Below are positions 18,787-27,473 of a stretch of DNA of 64,000 nt, piece by piece; within the stretch, counting starts at the first letter, position 1, and every line of letters begins with the position of its first letter. The notes under the pieces were generated by a model. That model saw nothing but the letters and a program-made list of their open reading frames with translations, was not told the origin of the DNA and did no database searches. Where the stretch lies: contig NZ_CP072380.1 of the NCBI RefSeq assembly GCF_018128285.1, positions 1,674,001 through 1,738,000 on the forward strand. Direction: 5' to 3'. The stretch comes from Atopobium sp. oral taxon 416. GTDB lineage: Bacteria > Actinomycetota > Coriobacteriia > Coriobacteriales > Atopobiaceae. The translations under genes were made by a program, and so were the position numbers.

Positions 18787-19885
18787 CATATTCTCAGCAG
18801 GAGGCGCGCTCCTGCTTGCGATAGCGATCTTTTCCCTTTTCATCGACCGTGCCTTCTGCCGCTACCTCTGGCCACTTGGTGCTGTCTTTGTGATCTCGAA
18901 GATCCGCCTCTTCCATATCAGGAAGAAAGACACCCGCTGCGGCCGCTGCCATATCTGTACCGACGCCTGCATTATGGGCATCGACACGGGCGGCTCTAGC
19001 GTTGTGACTTCGGGCGAATGCATCGACTGCTTCCGCTGCGCCGATGCCTGCCCAAGCGCCAACCTCATGGCCCCTTCCTGCGAAGCTGCAGCAGCCACGG
19101 CAGCTCCTCTTGCCCTTACCGGCATGGTATGTATCGGCACGATTGCAGCAGAGAGACCCGTGCCTGAGACGGCAGCAGAGGCAGCAGCAACCACGAGCGC
19201 TGCCTCCTCTCAAGGCCTCTATCAGGATAGTACCTACACGGGAAGCGACCAGGGCTACAAGGACACGACAAGCGTGAGCGTCACGGTCGAGAGCAGCGCC
19301 TTCTCCTCCATCGAGGTCCTCTCCTATGCAGATGACCGCCAGTTCTTCGAGAAGGCTTCCTCGACGGTCATCACCGAGATCCTCTCCCCACAAAGCACCG
19401 AGGTCGCAGCAGTATCCGGCGCGACATTCTCGAGCGAAGGCATCATGGCGGCAGTCCAGGATGCCCTCGAGAGCGGCGCTATCACCGAAAGAGCAGACAC
19501 CAGGAGCAACGATGCACAGGAGAGCTCCTCTGTAAGTACCGAGAGCAGCAGTGCAGCAGGTGCCTTCGCAGACGTGGCAGACGGCACCTACACCGGTTCC
19601 GGCACGGGGTTGCGCGGCACGACGGCGGTGAGCGGCACGGTCGAAGGCGGCAGGGTCACCTCCATCACGGCCATCTCCTACGAGGATGATGCCCCCTATT
19701 TCCAGAAGGCACTCTCAGGCATGGCAGAAGAGATCGTCTCGGCGCAGAGCCTCGACGTCGACACGGTGTCCGGTGCCACGTATTCGAGCAACTCGATCCT
19801 CGAGGCCGTAGCCGATGCGACGGGACTCGACTTCACGAATCTGAATTTATCGCGCACGGCAGGCCATGGCGGAAAGCGGGCATAG
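18731..19885 (+). pseudogene. NapH-like 4Fe-4S / double FMN-binding-domain membrane protein, 5'-truncated
   Basis: The open frame gives 384 residues, but residues 1-18 are translated from the IS terminal repeat, so the native N-terminus (further membrane segments in NapH/NosR-like proteins) is lost. What remains: a membrane helix about 20-40, a polyferredoxin part with Cys70-73-76-80 and Cys97-100-103-107 (two 4Fe-4S clusters), a hydrophobic stretch 120-140, an Ala/Thr linker, and two FMN-binding domains at about 167-246 and 286-363. Each ends in the covalent-FMN motif SGAT (Thr232 and Thr350). Such proteins pass electrons across or along the membrane to redox partners. It converges on asrCBA across a shared terminator. 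The GTG at 18731 has no good ribosome site, so whether the chimera is expressed is open. Confidence 0.7.
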
Positions 19886-19894
19886 GACATACGA

Positions 19895-19926
19895 AAAGGA
19901 GGCGCCCCGGGAGCGCCTCCTTTCAT
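19895..19926. terminator. Bidirectional Rho-independent terminator between the FMN protein and asrC
   Basis: AAAGGAGGCGC (19895-19905), 7-base loop, GCGCCTCCTTT (19913-19923): a perfect 11-bp stem with T-runs leaving on both strands. It lies between the stops of two convergent genes and can serve both. Confidence 0.85.
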
Positions 19927-19946
19927 ATGCAGCTATCGAGCAGATG

Positions 19947-20936
19947 CTACTTGAGCTCGTTGTCGCGATCGTAGTGCTCGCCGCCCCAGTAGATGCGGTG
20001 CGCCTGCTGGCACTTCTCCGGGAGCTCCACATCCTTCAGGGCCCACTTCACGAACTCATCGAAACCCGTACGGTCCACGATGTAGCCGATGTGCTCCTTG
20101 CCTTCCGGTGCCTGAGGATTGATGTACTCCTCGATGTAGGCATAGGTGTTCTGGACGATCTTGACGATGGAATCCTCGTCGACCCACCTGAGCCAGTCCT
20201 GTGCCATCCTCGGATTCTGCTTGCCGGTGCGGCCGAGGATCTTGAGACGGAAGTAGTGCTCGGGGCTCCTCGTCCAGGCACGCGTCGGGCAGTAGACGAC
20301 GCAGACACCGCAGCCGATGCAGCGGTCCTCGTTGCGCACGACCTTGCCGTTCACCATCTCGAGAGCCGACACGGACCTGCGCTGGCACCACTTGACGCAC
20401 TGGCCGCAGCCGATGCAGTGGGCCAGGTCGTACTGCGGCTCGGTCATGCCAATGATGCCGAAGTCGTTCAGAGCGACATGGGCGCAGTCGTTCGAGCAGC
20501 CTGTGAAGGCGACCTTCACATGACGGTTGTTCGGGAAGATCGTCTGGTCCATGCGCTGCGCGAAGGCCGTCGTATCATAGCAGCTGAAGGGGCAGAGCCT
20601 CTTTCCCGGGCAAGCAACGATATTCCTCGTGCCGGATGCCAGGTAGCCGTCTGCCGTATCTTCCTGGTTAATCTTCGTGTCCTCGATGATGGCCTGGAGC
20701 TTCTCGTTCACCTTCGGCATGTCCTCGAGCTTGATGCCGGGAATCTCGACGCCCTGCCTGTTCGTCAGAAAGATCTGGCCGTTGCCGAACTCCTCGGCAA
20801 TCCCCACGATCCTTGCCATGCTCTTTGCCGAGACGAGACCACCCGGAATGCGGACACGGCTTGCCGTCTCGCCACGGACCTTGCTGTAGCGGAAGGCATT
20901 CTTCTTGAGCGCCTTGACATTCACGTCCTGAATCAT
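19947..20936 (-). CDS. asrC: Anaerobic sulfite reductase subunit C (siroheme subunit)
   Basis: 329 residues, close to the usual 337. Catalytic subunit of the cytoplasmic anaerobic sulfite reductase that reduces sulfite to sulfide. The siroheme/4Fe-4S ligands are visible as CPGKRLC (Cys-x5-Cys) and FTGCSNDCAHVAL (Cys-x3-Cys). The nitrite/sulfite reductase ferredoxin-like half precedes them (VRIPGGLVSAKSMARIVGIA). Two ferredoxin clusters follow: CIGCGQCVKWC and CIGCGVCVVYC. The start at ATG 20936 has TTAGGAGGG 6 bases upstream; it lies 10 bp after the asrB stop. A longer in-frame extension to 21092 is only antisense-like read-through of asrB. Last gene of asrABC, ending at the shared terminator. 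Confidence 0.92.
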   Translation of the reverse strand: MIQDVNVKALKKNAFRYSKVRGETASRVRIPGGLVSAKSMARIVGIAEEFGNGQIFLTNRQGVEIPGIKLEDMPKVNEKLQAIIEDTKINQEDTADGYLASGTRNIVACPGKRLCPFSCYDTTAFAQRMDQTIFPNNRHVKVAFTGCSNDCAHVALNDFGIIGMTEPQYDLAHCIGCGQCVKWCQRRSVSALEMVNGKVVRNEDRCIGCGVCVVYCPTRAWTRSPEHYFRLKILGRTGKQNPRMAQDWLRWVDEDSIVKIVQNTYAYIEEYINPQAPEGKEHIGYIVDRTGFDEFVKWALKDVELPEKCQQAHRIYWGGEHYDRDNELK

Positions 20937-20946
20937 GCGTTCCCTC

Positions 20947-21780
20947 CTAATCCAGCATGTCCTTGGACACGGTGTAGTTGAAGACCGGGCCATCGAGGCA
21001 GACATAGTGCTCGCCGATGCGGCAATGTCCGCACTTGCCAAGGCCGCAGCACATGCGCCTTTCCTGGCTGACCCAGATGTTCTCCTCGGCAAAGCCGAGC
21101 TCCAGGAGTCCCTTGATCGAGAAGCGCATCATCGGAGGAGGACCGACGACGACAGCCTGTGCCGTCTTCGGGTCCTTGAGCGGAAGATCGGGGATGTACT
21201 TCGTGACAAGGCCGATGTTGCCCTCATAGCCTTCAGGAGCACCATCGACCGTGAGCGTCAGGTTCAGCGCCTTGTCCCAGCGGGCAAGGTCGTCACGGAA
21301 GAGCATGTCGTCCGGGCTCTTAAAGCCGACGATCACATACTTGTTCTCGGAGTCGGGAGACGCGACGAGAGAATCGATGACGCCACGGACTGGAGAGACG
21401 CCCGTGCCGCCTGCCACGACGACGACCTCGCCGTTCTGATAGAGGCTCACGTCGAAGCCATTGCCGAACGGCCCACGGAGGAACAGCTTCTGGCCGACAT
21501 AGTTCTCGAAGACCTCGCTCGTGACCCTGCCGACACGGCGGATCGTGAGGTCGATGGACTTGCCAGGGATGATGCCGGAGACAGAGATCGGTGCCTCGCC
21601 GTACTTCGGGACAGAGACCTCGAAGAACTGGCCCGGGCGCACCTCTCCCTCGTACGCCATCCTGAACGTGTATTCCTTCTTCGTGTGTTTAATCACATCG
21701 AGGATCTCGGACGAGAACGGAATATAGGGGTTCACGGCCGCGTCGTTCACGGCGTCGAATGTCACGGTCTGGCTAGGCAT
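20947..21780 (-). CDS. asrB: Anaerobic sulfite reductase subunit B (FAD/NAD(P)H subunit)
   Basis: 277 residues, family size about 272. Ferredoxin-reductase-like subunit that takes electrons from NAD(P)H through a flavin and a 2Fe-2S cluster. The FAD-binding barrel is residues 1-100 (FEVSVPKYGEAPISVSG). The nucleotide-binding half has VVAGGTGVSPVRGVIDSL and VVGPPPMMRF. The C-terminal cluster motif is CCGLGKCGHCRIGEHYVC. The start at ATG 21780 has AGGAGGTGCAGAAG before it and overlaps the asrA stop by 8 nt, so translation is coupled. Confidence 0.92.
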   Translation of the reverse strand: MPSQTVTFDAVNDAAVNPYIPFSSEILDVIKHTKKEYTFRMAYEGEVRPGQFFEVSVPKYGEAPISVSGIIPGKSIDLTIRRVGRVTSEVFENYVGQKLFLRGPFGNGFDVSLYQNGEVVVVAGGTGVSPVRGVIDSLVASPDSENKYVIVGFKSPDDMLFRDDLARWDKALNLTLTVDGAPEGYEGNIGLVTKYIPDLPLKDPKTAQAVVVGPPPMMRFSIKGLLELGFAEENIWVSQERRMCCGLGKCGHCRIGEHYVCLDGPVFNYTVSKDMLD

Positions 21781-22813
21781 TCTTCTGCACCTCCTGTTCC
21801 TTCTCGTAGGCTTCGCAGGCATCGTTGAGCTTGTTCACGCAGGCAGCGAAGCTGATGTATTCCGGGCAGATATCGTCGCAGCGTCCGCAGCCGACGCACA
21901 TGTCGTAGCCGAAGCGGCGCCTGAAGTCATAGACCTTGTGGAGCACCTTGAAGCGCATGCGCTCGCCGGCGGTCTTCCTGTACGAGCCGCCGCCTGCGAT
22001 ATCGGAGTAGCCGTCGATCATGCAGCTTGCCTGCACGCGGCGCCTCTCGCCGACACGGCCGTTCTCCGTGTAGAACACGTCCTGCATCGTGTAGCAGGAG
22101 CAGGTCGGGCACGCAATCGTGCAGCGGCCGCACTCGATGCAGCGGTCCGTGTACTCGTTCCACATGTCGGAGCGATAGATCGCATTCGGCACGATCTCGG
22201 GACGCGTGACGTGCACCTCGTTCTCAGTGACGGAGGCCGGCGTGACGTCTTCCTCCTTAGCTGCGCAGGCAGCGAAGAGCGGCTCGAGGTCCTTCTCTGC
22301 CACAGCAGACAGGATCATATCCCCCGCCTCTTCGACAGAGAACATCCAGCCATCAGGTGCCACATTCGTGCCCATATCGACACAGAAGCAGCTGGCGAAG
22401 CTCTTCGTGCAGCCGATGAGGGCAAAGTGCACATGGTCACGGATGCGCTTGTAGAAGTAGTCCTTCGAGGGGCCGTTGTCGAGATAGATCTGGTCAAGAC
22501 GGCGGATGCCGTGGAGGTCGCAGGCACGCAGGAACACGATCACGTCGCGCGGATCGATATCCGCTTCCTTGACGGAATCCTCCGTGAAGTAGAAGAGCGT
22601 CTCCGAAAGCGGGCTCAGGATCTCCTTCGCCGGATAGTCGGACTTCTTCTCGAGCTCCATCTCGGAGCCGGACGCCGCGAAGTCATAGCGCACGACATCG
22701 ACGTCGGTGAAGCGTCCCTCCCCCTTCTTGAGCACCGGAGCATAGATGCGATAGGTCTCGCCGAGCTTCGCTATGAACTCGTCAAACCCGTCCCGCGTGA
22801 GCACATATCCCAC
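21773..22813 (-). CDS. asrA: Anaerobic sulfite reductase subunit A (4Fe-4S subunit)
   Basis: 346 residues, matching the 347-residue Salmonella AsrA. Electron-transfer subunit with two ferredoxin-type clusters near the C-terminus: CIECGRCTIACPTCSC and CVGCGRCDDICPEY. The N-terminal part is the AsrA-specific domain (FLRACDLHGIRRLDQIYLDN, then FALIGCTKSFASCFCVDMG). I choose GTG 22813: AGAAGGG lies 7 bases upstream and the product then starts as in the family (VGYVLTRDGFDEF). The longer frame to 22921 adds sequence with no family support. First gene of the operon; an imperfect inverted repeat at 22930-22975 may be its operator. Confidence 0.92.
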   Translation of the reverse strand: MGYVLTRDGFDEFIAKLGETYRIYAPVLKKGEGRFTDVDVVRYDFAASGSEMELEKKSDYPAKEILSPLSETLFYFTEDSVKEADIDPRDVIVFLRACDLHGIRRLDQIYLDNGPSKDYFYKRIRDHVHFALIGCTKSFASCFCVDMGTNVAPDGWMFSVEEAGDMILSAVAEKDLEPLFAACAAKEEDVTPASVTENEVHVTRPEIVPNAIYRSDMWNEYTDRCIECGRCTIACPTCSCYTMQDVFYTENGRVGERRRVQASCMIDGYSDIAGGGSYRKTAGERMRFKVLHKVYDFRRRFGYDMCVGCGRCDDICPEYISFAACVNKLNDACEAYEKEQEVQKNA

Positions 22814-22929
22814 AGCAGAACCCTTCTCTCGTGGCAGGGATGGCTCCCTGCGTATGGATGGCCAGATGCCTTCCTGGCTATGCATGCAGGTCGAGGCCCC
22901 CTCAGAACGCCCTGTCTGCAACCGTCAAA

Positions 22930-22975
22930 ATGATACGGCATGCCTCTCATATTCGCAATGCGGCATGCATATCAT
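22930..22975. promoter_or_regulatory. Imperfect inverted repeat upstream of asrA, candidate operator
   Basis: ATGATACGGCATGC (22930-22943) faces GCATGCATATCAT (22963-22975). The arms match apart from CG versus T in the middle, and each holds the palindrome GCATGC. It is centred about 140 bp before the asrA start, in the gap between the dead LysR gene and asrA. Confidence 0.35.
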
Positions 22976-23071
22976 GAGACACCTGCCATTCTCGTAGGAA
23001 AGAATCTTATCTATGTGCAGCTTTCTGTAAGGCTCCGCGAACGGGCAGAATGGCCCCTGCATGCGGGAAGA

Positions 23072-23968
23072 TCAGGCGCAGCCCTGGGCCAGTGCCGCAA
23101 GGCGCGGCATGAGGTCCTCTATACAGGCGATGAAGCGCTTAGCGGCAGGAGATACCTCGGCAAGCGAGGGAACGGCGATACCGAGAGAGAGATATGGCGG
23201 GGTTCCTCGAAGGGGACCTCCTTCACCCGCCCTTGCCACTTCCGGTTGATGAGGCACTGGTTGAAGCTCGCGCCGAGGCCCGCTTCGACCATGTTGTACG
23301 TCGTGAAGCCATTGCTCGTCCCGTAGCGGTCTTCTATATGGAGCTTCTCCTCGCGGATGAGGCGGTCCTGGTCCGTATCATGGTCGGCAAGGGTATGGAT
23401 GAACGCTTCATGTTCGAGCTCCCGGATCGGATAGCTCGGAGCATCTGCATAGGGATGCCCCTCCGGCAGCCACATCACGATCTCGTCCTCATAGAGTGCC
23501 TTCCAGTCGCAGTACGTGCCCTGGGAAGGCTTCGCGCAGAAGCAGAGATCGACGGCACGGCTGTTGAGCCACTGCCCCATCTCCTGGTTGCCGCCTTCCT
23601 TCAGAGCCACATCGATGCCGGGGTAGCTCTTCTCGGATGTGGAGAGGAGGCATCCAGATCGCAGAGATGTTGTAGTAGGAGCCGACCGTGAGCGTGCCGG
23701 AAACGACGCCACGGATCTCGGCGCCCGACTCCTCAATCACCTACTCTGCCCTCACGATCTCGCGCAGATGCAGGAGCATGCGCCTGTCATTCTCTGTGAG
23801 CGCGACTCCCTGCTTCGTGTGGATGCAGAGCGCGAAGCCGAGCTCCGACTCGAGCGAGGCCACCATGCGCGTGATGCCGGACTGCGTGTAGCCGAGCTGG
23901 CGCGCTGCTGCCGTGAAGGAACCAATTTCTGCAGCCGCAATGAGAGCGGCACCCTTCGTTGCATCCAT
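23072..23968 (-). pseudogene. LysR-family regulator, inactivated
   Basis: The frame starts with a normal LysR helix-turn-helix: DATKGAALIAAAEIGSFTAA, then QLGYTQSGITRMVASLE. It stops at an in-frame TAG at 23741-23743 after REIVRAE. The same frame continues (GVVSGTLTVGSYYNISAIWM), then shifts near 23640 to YPGIDVALKEGGNQEMGQWL and RAVDLCFCAKPSQGTYCDW, and shifts again near 23190 to the C-terminus FIACIEDLMPRLAALAQGCA. One nonsense and two frameshift lesions over a full-length (about 300-residue) gene. It is the upstream neighbour of asrABC in the same orientation and may once have controlled it or the divergent aldolase gene. Confidence 0.8.
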
Positions 23969-24148
23969 GGGAGCTGCCAATCATGACAAAGTGTCATTCC
24001 AAACATGATTATAAGCATCAACAATTATGGATATGCGCGACGTATAGTATCAGCTGAGCTCAGGCGTGGCCACAAGACAGACGATTTCCGCTGGCAGAGA
24101 TGCCAGTATAATGCCCTCTCAGACAGGGTGAGAAAGGGTGTGGCTACA

Positions 24149-24457
24149 ATGGAGAAGCTTGATTTCTCTTCCGATTGTCTCGAGGGCTGTGCAGACGAGA
24201 TCATGGATCGCCTCGTGGCAACGAACCACGAGAAGAGCGCAGGCTATGGACTCGATGAGCACAGCATCCATGCACAGCGGCTCATCAAGGACGCGTGCAA
24301 GGCGCCTTCCGCCGAGGTCTTCTTCCTCGTCGGCGGCACGCAGACGAACGAGGTCGCGATCTCTGCCCTGCTTGCTCCCTGGGAGGGCGTCATTGCTGCC
24401 GCGTCGGGACACATCGCTGTGCACGAAGCTGGCGCTATCGAAGCAGGCGGTCAATCA
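24149..24457 (+). pseudogene. Low-specificity L-threonine aldolase (beta-eliminating lyase family), 3'-truncated
   Basis: The first 100 residues are of the family: MEKLDFSSDCLEGCADEIMD, FFLVGGTQTNEVAISALLAP, GHIAVHEAGAIEA. The PLP-binding lysine domain and everything after residue 100 is missing. Homology ends at about 24447, a few bases before an IS200/IS605-like hairpin. It is divergent from the LysR relic. The full enzyme would cleave threonine to glycine and acetaldehyde. Confidence 0.65.
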
Positions 24458-24540
24458 TGACCACCCGCGTAGCGGGTGGTTTGCTCTAAGGGTATAACCC
24501 TATAAATGCCGGTCAGGGACTCAAGTCCCCGGCCTTCGCT
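24452..24540 (+). mobile_element. IS200/IS605-type end with perfect hairpin
   Basis: ACCACCCGC (24460-24468), loop GTA, GCGGGTGGT (24472-24480): a perfect 9-bp hairpin, followed by GGGTATAACCCT and GGGACTCAAGTCCCCGG, which fold again. Such tandem small hairpins mark the ends of IS200/IS605 elements, recognised by Y1 transposases. No transposase remains. Sequence 24541-24655 shows nothing I recognise. Confidence 0.45.
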
Positions 24541-24655
24541 TCGTTCAGGCCGCATGGCCGCTTGACTCGTGGCCAGCCCGCCAAACGGACATGTGCCGGC
24601 CTACTTTCTGCCGAACGGGTCTTCGTACTCCTTGACGCTGAGCCTGCCGGAAGCA

Positions 24656-25024
24656 GCACATCGCAGGGTGGCAAGGCCGCCGCGCACACGAGGTCGAGGC
24701 CACGGCTCTGTTAGGCCGTGACCGCAAGACCCCCACCCCTGATCGCGGCAAGTAGTTTGCCCCCTGCGCGGAGGTGAGCGACAGGCTCGGCGATGTCCAG
24801 TTCTACTTCTGCCATCCCCACTTACCTATGACAGAAGCTAACGGTTAAGAACACCGATGTCCTCATCTGTGAGTTCTTCCCCTAAGGGCACGGACTTCTC
24901 CAAGCTCACCGATGATGAGGTACAGCGCGTATTCGGCATGATCAACGACAGGCCGAGGAAGGTCTTTGGATACAGGATGGCCAGCGAGGTCTTTAGGGAG
25001 ATGTTGCACTCAGCTTGACAATCT
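24656..25024 (+). mobile_element. IS30-family 3' fragment (copy C)
   Basis: Nearly identical to 18360-18717 of element B: the segment ALLGRDRKT-like region in a shifted frame, FYFCHPHLPM-like text, NTDVLICEFF, a stop, then the terminal repeat ending TTGACAATCT at 25024. The 5' two thirds are absent. Confidence 0.65.
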
Positions 25025-25030
25025 GCCAGG

Positions 25031-25053
25031 CGAATTAATCATCGTTTTCCTAG
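25031..25053 (-). repeat. Isolated IS5 terminal repeat
   Basis: ATTAATCATCGTTTTCC plus CTAG, differing at one position from the IS5 ends in this window. Only this stub is present, abutting the IS30 copy C end. Confidence 0.5.
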
Positions 25054-25092
25054 CAAGTATTTGATTTCTATACTTCTGTGCAGCTCTGTCTG

Positions 25093-26475
25093 CTACACAA
25101 AGAAAAAGCGGCGTACCAGATCACTTGAGTACTCTACAGTCTCCTCCATGTTGCCACAGCCCATGATCTCACCGGCGTAATAGGTATTGTTCAGCCTGCC
25201 CTGCAGCTCCTCTACCTGGTCGTACCAGCCTGCACGGTAATCTTCAGCTTTGATATAAGGAAAGCAGACCCAGTCACGGACCCGATATGTCTGTGCGACC
25301 GGGAAGCCTGACCGCTCCATATCCTGTCTGATGAGACTCTCCGTTTTGTCCGGTGTAACCACCGTTTTCCCGGTATGGTTTCTCAGGGCATAGGCCACGA
25401 GTGGCTGTACAGCACAGTCTGGCCAACGCCGTACGAATCCCATCAGGTGTCCCGTGCTTTGGTCATTCATGTGTCCCGGGTAGTAGCAAGAGCTCTCCGG
25501 CATCGCGTTCTCAGGTACCCCCACTGCCATGGTCAGACACTTCTTGTAATGGATCTTCGAGAAGAGCCTACGTTCCTCCTCATTCGGATTCCCATAAGTC
25601 AAAAACTGGTCGAGCGGTGTAGTGATAATGAGCTTACCGAAGACCTCCACTTTATTGTTATTGAGCGTGAGGAAGACGTGGCCGTCCTGCCGCTTCACGG
25701 AGGTCACCTCGTTTCTCACGTGGGCAGAATGTAGGAGGTGCCGGTTGACGGATTCCCAGAGCGCTTGGGTCCCATCCTTCCAGATCCAGACGTTTGCAGG
25801 CTTCTTGAGGCGGTGGAGGACCATTGCATTAAGGTATTTCACGACGTGAGCTGCCGGTACTTCGTCGAAATAACCGTAGCCACGTGCGGTAAAGGGCACC
25901 ATCAGCTCTTTGCCGGCAGCCTCGCAGTGGTTGAGCTCCAGAAATTCGTTAAAGGGCAGCGCAAGATCCTTCAGATGCGGATTGGTACCTTCCACATGGA
26001 CGAGTTTGAGGTCCTCCGTAACGATATGCCCCTCATAGGCTCCCTTAGCTACGCGCCTATGTCCGTAGGTCTCGTAGCCCTTGTACTTCGTCTGCAGCAA
26101 ATACTTGAGCTTTGCGATCTCAAGTGATTCTTTAAGATCTACCCAACTGGGTTCGGTGTAGGGCGTGCCATCCGGATTCAGGAGCTGATAGGAGATCTCC
26201 TCCCCATGCATATGGTCTACATGAGCAAACTGCTCACAGCGGTGGATCGCGAGGTAGCTGTCATCACCAAAGGTGGCGCCGAGATCGCAGCTGCGTTCCT
26301 CAGTCGTGCCGTCGGAAGTGGTAACCACCATCAGTGGTGAGAAACATTTGCCGCCGACCCGTGGGGTCTTCTCGTAGATCTCATAGTTGGTATAACCGTT
26401 GCCTTCAAGAAACATAGCGCAGGAGAGCCCGGCAGGCCCTGCCCCGATAATACAAATGCGGGTGTTCTTGTTCAT
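25093..26475 (-). CDS. FAD-dependent amine-oxidase-like oxidoreductase
   Basis: 460 residues. N-terminal Rossmann motif IIGAGPAGLSCAMFLE, then YEKTPRVGGKC, the typical opening of FAD/NAD(P)-binding amine oxidases and protoporphyrinogen-oxidase-like enzymes. The mid region NGDG-like second FAD contact is LNNNKVEVFGKLIITTPLDQ. The C-terminus has YAGEIMGCGNMEETVEYSSD. The substrate cannot be told. The start at ATG 26475 is preferred: GGGAGG stands 10 bases upstream, whereas the ATG at 26484 touches that site. It follows a cysteine-hydrolase gene on the same strand with a 112-bp gap. It is intact despite IS debris on both sides. Confidence 0.8.
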   Translation of the reverse strand: MNKNTRICIIGAGPAGLSCAMFLEGNGYTNYEIYEKTPRVGGKCFSPLMVVTTSDGTTEERSCDLGATFGDDSYLAIHRCEQFAHVDHMHGEEISYQLLNPDGTPYTEPSWVDLKESLEIAKLKYLLQTKYKGYETYGHRRVAKGAYEGHIVTEDLKLVHVEGTNPHLKDLALPFNEFLELNHCEAAGKELMVPFTARGYGYFDEVPAAHVVKYLNAMVLHRLKKPANVWIWKDGTQALWESVNRHLLHSAHVRNEVTSVKRQDGHVFLTLNNNKVEVFGKLIITTPLDQFLTYGNPNEEERRLFSKIHYKKCLTMAVGVPENAMPESSCYYPGHMNDQSTGHLMGFVRRWPDCAVQPLVAYALRNHTGKTVVTPDKTESLIRQDMERSGFPVAQTYRVRDWVCFPYIKAEDYRAGWYDQVEELQGRLNNTYYAGEIMGCGNMEETVEYSSDLVRRFFFV

Positions 26476-26587
26476 AGCGGTCATACCTCCCGAGGAATCT
26501 CCAGATCGTGCTTTTTTATCACCATACTATAGAAGCGCCCACAGGATGCAGACGCTTCAGAATACCAATGATATGCACTGAAGTAGC

Positions 26588-27142
26588 TTAGCCCTTCAGC
26601 AGCTCTCCCAGGGTCTTCATATTCACGATCGTTGAGCCATAGCACTTCTGGGCACGTTCAATCGCCTGATCCTGTGTACCGACCAGGAAAGTCAGGGTCG
26701 CATCGCTTACGAGCACGGTCTTGTAGTTGCGGTAAAAGGCATCCGCCAGGGTATGGAGGACACAGATATTCGTATCTGCACCTACGGTGATCAGTGTGTC
26801 GATATTGAGCTCACGCAGGGTGAGGTCAAGATCGGTGCTAAAGAAGCCAGAATAGCGGCGCTTGGGGATAATGTAATCGGAGTCCTGTACGTTGATCTCC
26901 GGGAAGATATGGCTCTTGCCCGCGATCCCATGGTCCCCCCAGAGCTCGAGTTCGTGATCGATACCAGGGATATGCGCATCATTGCAGAAGAGGACCGGTA
27001 GGTGTGCCTCGTGGCATAGGTTAACAACCTCAGCTACATTCTGACGGTAGGTATCCTGAGCAGGATCAGGCTTATATACCGTATCGTCCGCATCAATTGC
27101 GTCAATCACCAACAGTGCCGTGCGCTTAGGATCGAATTGCAT
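26588..27142 (-). CDS. Cysteine hydrolase, isochorismatase/nicotinamidase superfamily
   Basis: 184 residues with the catalytic triad of the superfamily: Asp14 (LLVIDAID), Lys94 (PKRRYSGF) and Cys127 (GADTNICVLHT), plus the cis-peptide context before the Cys. Such enzymes hydrolyse nicotinamide, isochorismate or small carbamoyl/amide compounds in the cytoplasm. The metal-binding pattern of nicotinamidases (DxHxxxH) is only partly visible (NDAHIPGIDHELE), so the substrate is undecided. The ATG at 27142 has AAGGAGG 7 bases before it. Confidence 0.85.
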   Translation of the reverse strand: MQFDPKRTALLVIDAIDADDTVYKPDPAQDTYRQNVAEVVNLCHEAHLPVLFCNDAHIPGIDHELELWGDHGIAGKSHIFPEINVQDSDYIIPKRRYSGFFSTDLDLTLRELNIDTLITVGADTNICVLHTLADAFYRNYKTVLVSDATLTFLVGTQDQAIERAQKCYGSTIVNMKTLGELLKG

Positions 27143-27341
27143 ACAGAGCCTCCTTATTTGGCAATCTGAAAGCGTTGCCCTTATCCTACCTGAACGAGGC
27201 TTTCTCCAGTACTATTTCATACAAGAGGCTTCTGATCGGCGATAAACGCTTACATGCTTTCGGGCTTGTGCAGAGAGATGCTGCGTGGGTTTGAATGTGT
27301 GATGAAATAACGCTGGAAAAATAACCTGAGGGAAACCATCG

Positions 27342-27357
27342 ATACCCTGATGGGTAT
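27342..27357 (+). other. Hairpins in a 330-bp gene-free stretch
   Basis: Between 27143 and 27473 I see no gene. ATACCC-TGAT-GGGTAT (27342-27357) runs into TTTTAT and could end plus-strand transcription. A second weaker hairpin GGTAC...GTACC lies at 27381-27398. The rest shows no recognisable coding or IS sequence. Confidence 0.35.
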
Positions 27358-27473
27358 TTTATGAATGGGGAAGACACCCTGGTACGCTGATGTGTACCAT
27401 CTTGGAAGGACATCGCATGGACAAGCTCTCTGTGCCCGCTGATTTAGGCAACCTTCTCCCCTCTTCAAGTACC

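Noticed and set aside
19866-22933. Three long plus-strand open frames (297-371 codons) over asrABC
   Set aside because: They are antisense shadows produced by high GC and third-position bias. They are rich in Arg/Ala/Val with no motifs, while the minus strand carries clear AsrA, AsrB and AsrC.
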